Shown: positions 13,158-14,925 of the stretch, one piece after another
Position numbering within the stretch: position 1 is the first letter of the stretch
Layout: each line of letters starts with the position of its first letter
DNA from: Thermoplasmata archaeon
GTDB lineage: Archaea; Thermoplasmatota; Thermoplasmata; Thermoplasmatales; Thermoplasmataceae
Direction of reading: 5' to 3'
Assembly: GCA_021797265.1 (NCBI GenBank)
Contig: JAJZZZ010000021.1
Span: forward strand, 1-14,925
DNA: 14,925 nt
Notes under the pieces: generated by a model
Databases searched by the model: none
Seen by the model: only the letters and a program-made list of their open reading frames with translations
Told to the model about the DNA's origin: nothing
Program-made: the position numbers and the translations under genes

Positions 13158-14510
13158 TCACTGGCTCTCAATCAATTTGTCAGTGGTCTCGTATGTCTCA
13201 AGGTCGACGTTCTTAGTTTCTTTGAGTACAAACATTGCCAGAACCGCCATTGTAGTATACACAACTGTTATAGCAGCGATATAAGGGTAAGCTGCTGTAG
13301 TTCCTACTGCTGCATATATAACTGTTGCAATTATGGGTGCAAGCCCACCTCCATATACCTGTGAGAACTGGTATGATGCGCTCGCTCCTGATGCTCTGTA
13401 TTTCGTCGGGTAGAACTCTGTATAGATAGCTGGAAGTGCACCATATGCAAGGCCGTACCCAACTGACCAGGTTATTGTAAATGCAAGTACCGCAAGCCAG
13501 AAATTCAGAGTGTCAAGCAAAACGAAAAATGGTATGGCAAATATCAGGAGCAATGTTAGCGAGATCATAATGGAAAGTTTCCTGCCATATCGGTCAGCAA
13601 TCCATGAACCTGCAAGCATGAAGAAGAACATGAATACGGCCGAGATAAGAAGGACCTCATCAGCATGAACAGCTGTGTAGCCAATCTTTACCATATAGGT
13701 GTTTCCGAATACGAAAGCAAGGAAAAATCCTGCTCCAAAAGCACCGTTTATAAGTGATGTAACCAGGACTTTTTTGGGCAGTTCCTTCCACACAGTTAAC
13801 GCTGGATACTTCAGTGTTTTCTTTGATCCCCTTAGCTTTTCGAATAACTGGCTGTCATCAAGCCTCAATCGTATAATCAGCCCTACTATGGCAACAAGAA
13901 AACCAGCATAGAAGAGAATTCTCCAACCTGCAGTGTATGCTCCGGATTCAAAAAATGTCAAACCCTGAGTATTTTCCAAAATGAGGACAAATCCAAGCGC
14001 TAGGACAAGTCCAAAAGGTACAGCGAATGCGACCCAGCCACTCCAGAATGCCCTTCTTTTGCTCTTGGCGGCATATTCTGCTACCCATGTGGACGCTGTT
14101 CCGAATTCAGCACCGAAGCTGATTCCCTGCAGAACCCTCATAATCAGAATTATCGCTACTGCTATTAAGTCAATAAGTCCTTTTCCTACAGGTACAAGGC
14201 CTATAATTAGAGTCGAAATACCCATAAGGATAATCGCGTAGACCATGCTGTCTCTTCTTCCGATCCTGTCGGCAAGCTGGCCAAAAATTGTTGCTCCTAT
14301 TGGACGCACCATTATTCCCAGTGCATATGTTGAAATTGCTCCTACAATTCCACCATAAGGCCCAAAGAATAGAGTGCCCCATACCAGGCCTGCAATGGTT
14401 CCGGTTACAAGAAAGTCATATTGCTCAATGATCGAGCCAATTATGCTTCCCGTAGCTACCTTCGCAATTTCCCTATCTGAAGGCATGCCTTTCGAAACAT
14501 TTGTTTCCAT
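13158..14510 (-). CDS. MFS transporter, metabolite:H+ symporter type
   Basis: This is a twelve-span major facilitator transporter of the metabolite:H+ symporter group (ProP, ShiA and KgtP relatives), 450 residues from the ATG at 14510. The N-terminal half opens with YDFLVTGTIAGLVWGTLFF, then VRPIGATIFG and the MFS loop GQLADRIGRR (77-86). RVLQGISFGAEFGTASTWVA follows at about 125-144. The second half repeats the loop as GSWIADRYGRK (about 301-311). The substrate cannot be read; the group imports organic acids, sugars acids, osmolytes and similar solutes with protons. An upstream start at 14549 would add 13 residues that translate the TATA region, and is rejected. It stands alone, with an oligo-T tract downstream. 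Any link with the carbon metabolism genes is inference. Confidence 0.9.
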   Translation of the reverse strand: METNVSKGMPSDREIAKVATGSIIGSIIEQYDFLVTGTIAGLVWGTLFFGPYGGIVGAISTYALGIMVRPIGATIFGQLADRIGRRDSMVYAIILMGISTLIIGLVPVGKGLIDLIAVAIILIMRVLQGISFGAEFGTASTWVAEYAAKSKRRAFWSGWVAFAVPFGLVLALGFVLILENTQGLTFFESGAYTAGWRILFYAGFLVAIVGLIIRLRLDDSQLFEKLRGSKKTLKYPALTVWKELPKKVLVTSLINGAFGAGFFLAFVFGNTYMVKIGYTAVHADEVLLISAVFMFFFMLAGSWIADRYGRKLSIMISLTLLLIFAIPFFVLLDTLNFWLAVLAFTITWSVGYGLAYGALPAIYTEFYPTKYRASGASASYQFSQVYGGGLAPIIATVIYAAVGTTAAYPYIAAITVVYTTMAVLAMFVLKETKNVDLETYETTDKLIESQ

Positions 14511-14530
14511 ATTGAATGCAAAACATATTA

Positions 14531-14540
14531 CTATATAAAT
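14531..14540 (-). promoter_or_regulatory. TATA box of the MFS gene
   Basis: The minus strand reads ATTTATATAG, a strong TATA match centred 26 bases upstream of the ATG at 14510. It indicates a leaderless transcript and fixes the start codon choice for the transporter. Confidence 0.6.
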
Positions 14541-14622
14541 TGTTCTCAATACATTTTTTCTTTTTCTCTCTCGAATAAATTTATACAGAAATTTTTAATT
14601 TGAATTATATGATTACTCCATA

Positions 14623-14665
14623 TTTTATCAAATGTGCTATCATATCTGAGATATTTTTATCAAAT
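14623..14665. repeat. Direct repeats flanking a 13-base palindrome
   Basis: TTTTATCAAAT occurs at 14623-14633 and again at 14655-14665, in similar AT-rich settings. Between them lies the perfect palindrome ATATCT-G-AGATAT (14642-14654). The group is about 110-155 bases upstream of the MFS start. It could be a regulator-binding site, but AT-rich DNA throws up such patterns by chance. Confidence 0.4.
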
Positions 14666-14726
14666 ACAGTTATGGGAATCTGAATAATTTACTTTATGGG
14701 CCAAAGATTGTTATTCACATTCATAT

Positions 14727-14762
14727 GTAAGTACTCAGTATACTTACTGTTAATAATAACAG
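14727..14762. repeat. Two adjacent inverted repeats
   Basis: GTAAGTA (14727-14733) and TACTTAC (14741-14747) form a 7-base inverted repeat with a 7-base spacer. It abuts a second one, CTGTTA-ATAA-TAACAG (14747-14762), which also lies just past the stop of the minus-strand remnant. The second could be a small hairpin or operator. No function can be assigned. Confidence 0.4.
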
Positions 14763-14767
14763 AATAT

Positions 14768-14925
14768 TTATTTCCGAATTCCAGGTTTTTCGGGCATATC
14801 TGTTATTCTAAGGGCACAATCTGTGATATTGGCTAATGTCTTCTGTTTTTTGATTAGAAGGCTGGTGAATTTAGGTTATTCAAGCATAATTAACGCTTTC
14901 AGCCCTGTTCTTAATAAGTGCCAGT
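14768..14925 (-). pseudogene. Unidentified minus-strand coding remnant with an internal stop
   Basis: One minus-strand frame reads LLRTGLKALIMLE, a TAA (14876-14878), then a further 35 residues including LIKKQKTLANITDCALRITD and a stop at 14768-14770. The two parts share the frame, and both look protein-like in composition. This suggests the 3' end of a gene entering from beyond the window and broken by a nonsense change, or one gene ending at 14876 followed by chance coding potential. I recognise no family. Confidence 0.25.

Noticed and set aside
14511..14549. N-terminal extension of the MFS transporter to 14549
   Set aside because: It translates the TATA box region. The ATG at 14510 has correct promoter spacing.
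12532..14925. CRISPR array or tRNA in the gene-poor right end
   Set aside because: No regularly spaced repeat and no cloverleaf or T-loop consensus was seen on either strand.

Overview
The window looks like a chromosomal segment of a euryarchaeon, most likely from the Thermoplasmatales (acidophilic heterotrophs). Four things suggest this: a split methylmalonyl-CoA mutase with separate catalytic and B12-binding chains; archaeal-type cobalamin genes (cbiZ and the archaeal CobT homologue); AT-rich TATA-like elements about 25-28 bases before several start codons, as expected for leaderless archaeal transcripts; and a medium-low G+C with many AGG/AGA and ATA codons. The genus is not determined.

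Layout. (1) Bases 1-1500 hold the last codons of the methylmalonyl-CoA mutase large chain, the B12-binding small chain and the mutase chaperone GTPase MeaB, all on the plus strand. (2) Bases 1508-6517 form a molybdenum-enzyme block. A MocA-like cytidylyltransferase on the minus strand is divergent from an XdhC/CoxI-like maturation factor. These are followed by a CoxM-CoxS-CoxL operon for a three-subunit xanthine-oxidase-family molybdenum hydroxylase. Its active-site loop is not that of genuine CO dehydrogenase, so an aldehyde- or purine-type substrate is more likely. (3) Bases 6524-12531 are a late-cobalamin assembly and salvage block: cobyric acid synthase (minus strand), divergent from cbiZ-cobD-cbiB-cobT (plus strand, overlapping or nearly so), with cobS on the minus strand converging on cobT. 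(4) Bases 12532-13157 have no intact gene and carry apparent gene debris. (5) Bases 13158-14510 encode a metabolite:H+ symporter-type MFS transporter. (6) Bases 14511-14925 hold its TATA box, several small palindromes and direct repeats, and a minus-strand coding remnant with an internal stop.

How the parts fit. CbiZ, CbiP, CbiB, CobD, CobT and CobS together cover conversion of cobyrate or salvaged corrinoids to finished cobamide, except for corrinoid adenosylation and the guanylyltransferase (CobY) step, neither of which is visible here. The product is the cofactor of the mutase at the left edge, which MeaB protects or loads. The Mo-hydroxylase and its two cofactor helpers lie between them. 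The window thus groups two cofactor-dependent enzymes of carbon metabolism with much of their cofactor supply. I found no clearly new defence or mobile system. The points most worth checking are the short, divergent CoxL, the unusual XdhC, the incomplete cobamide pathway, and the two debris regions.
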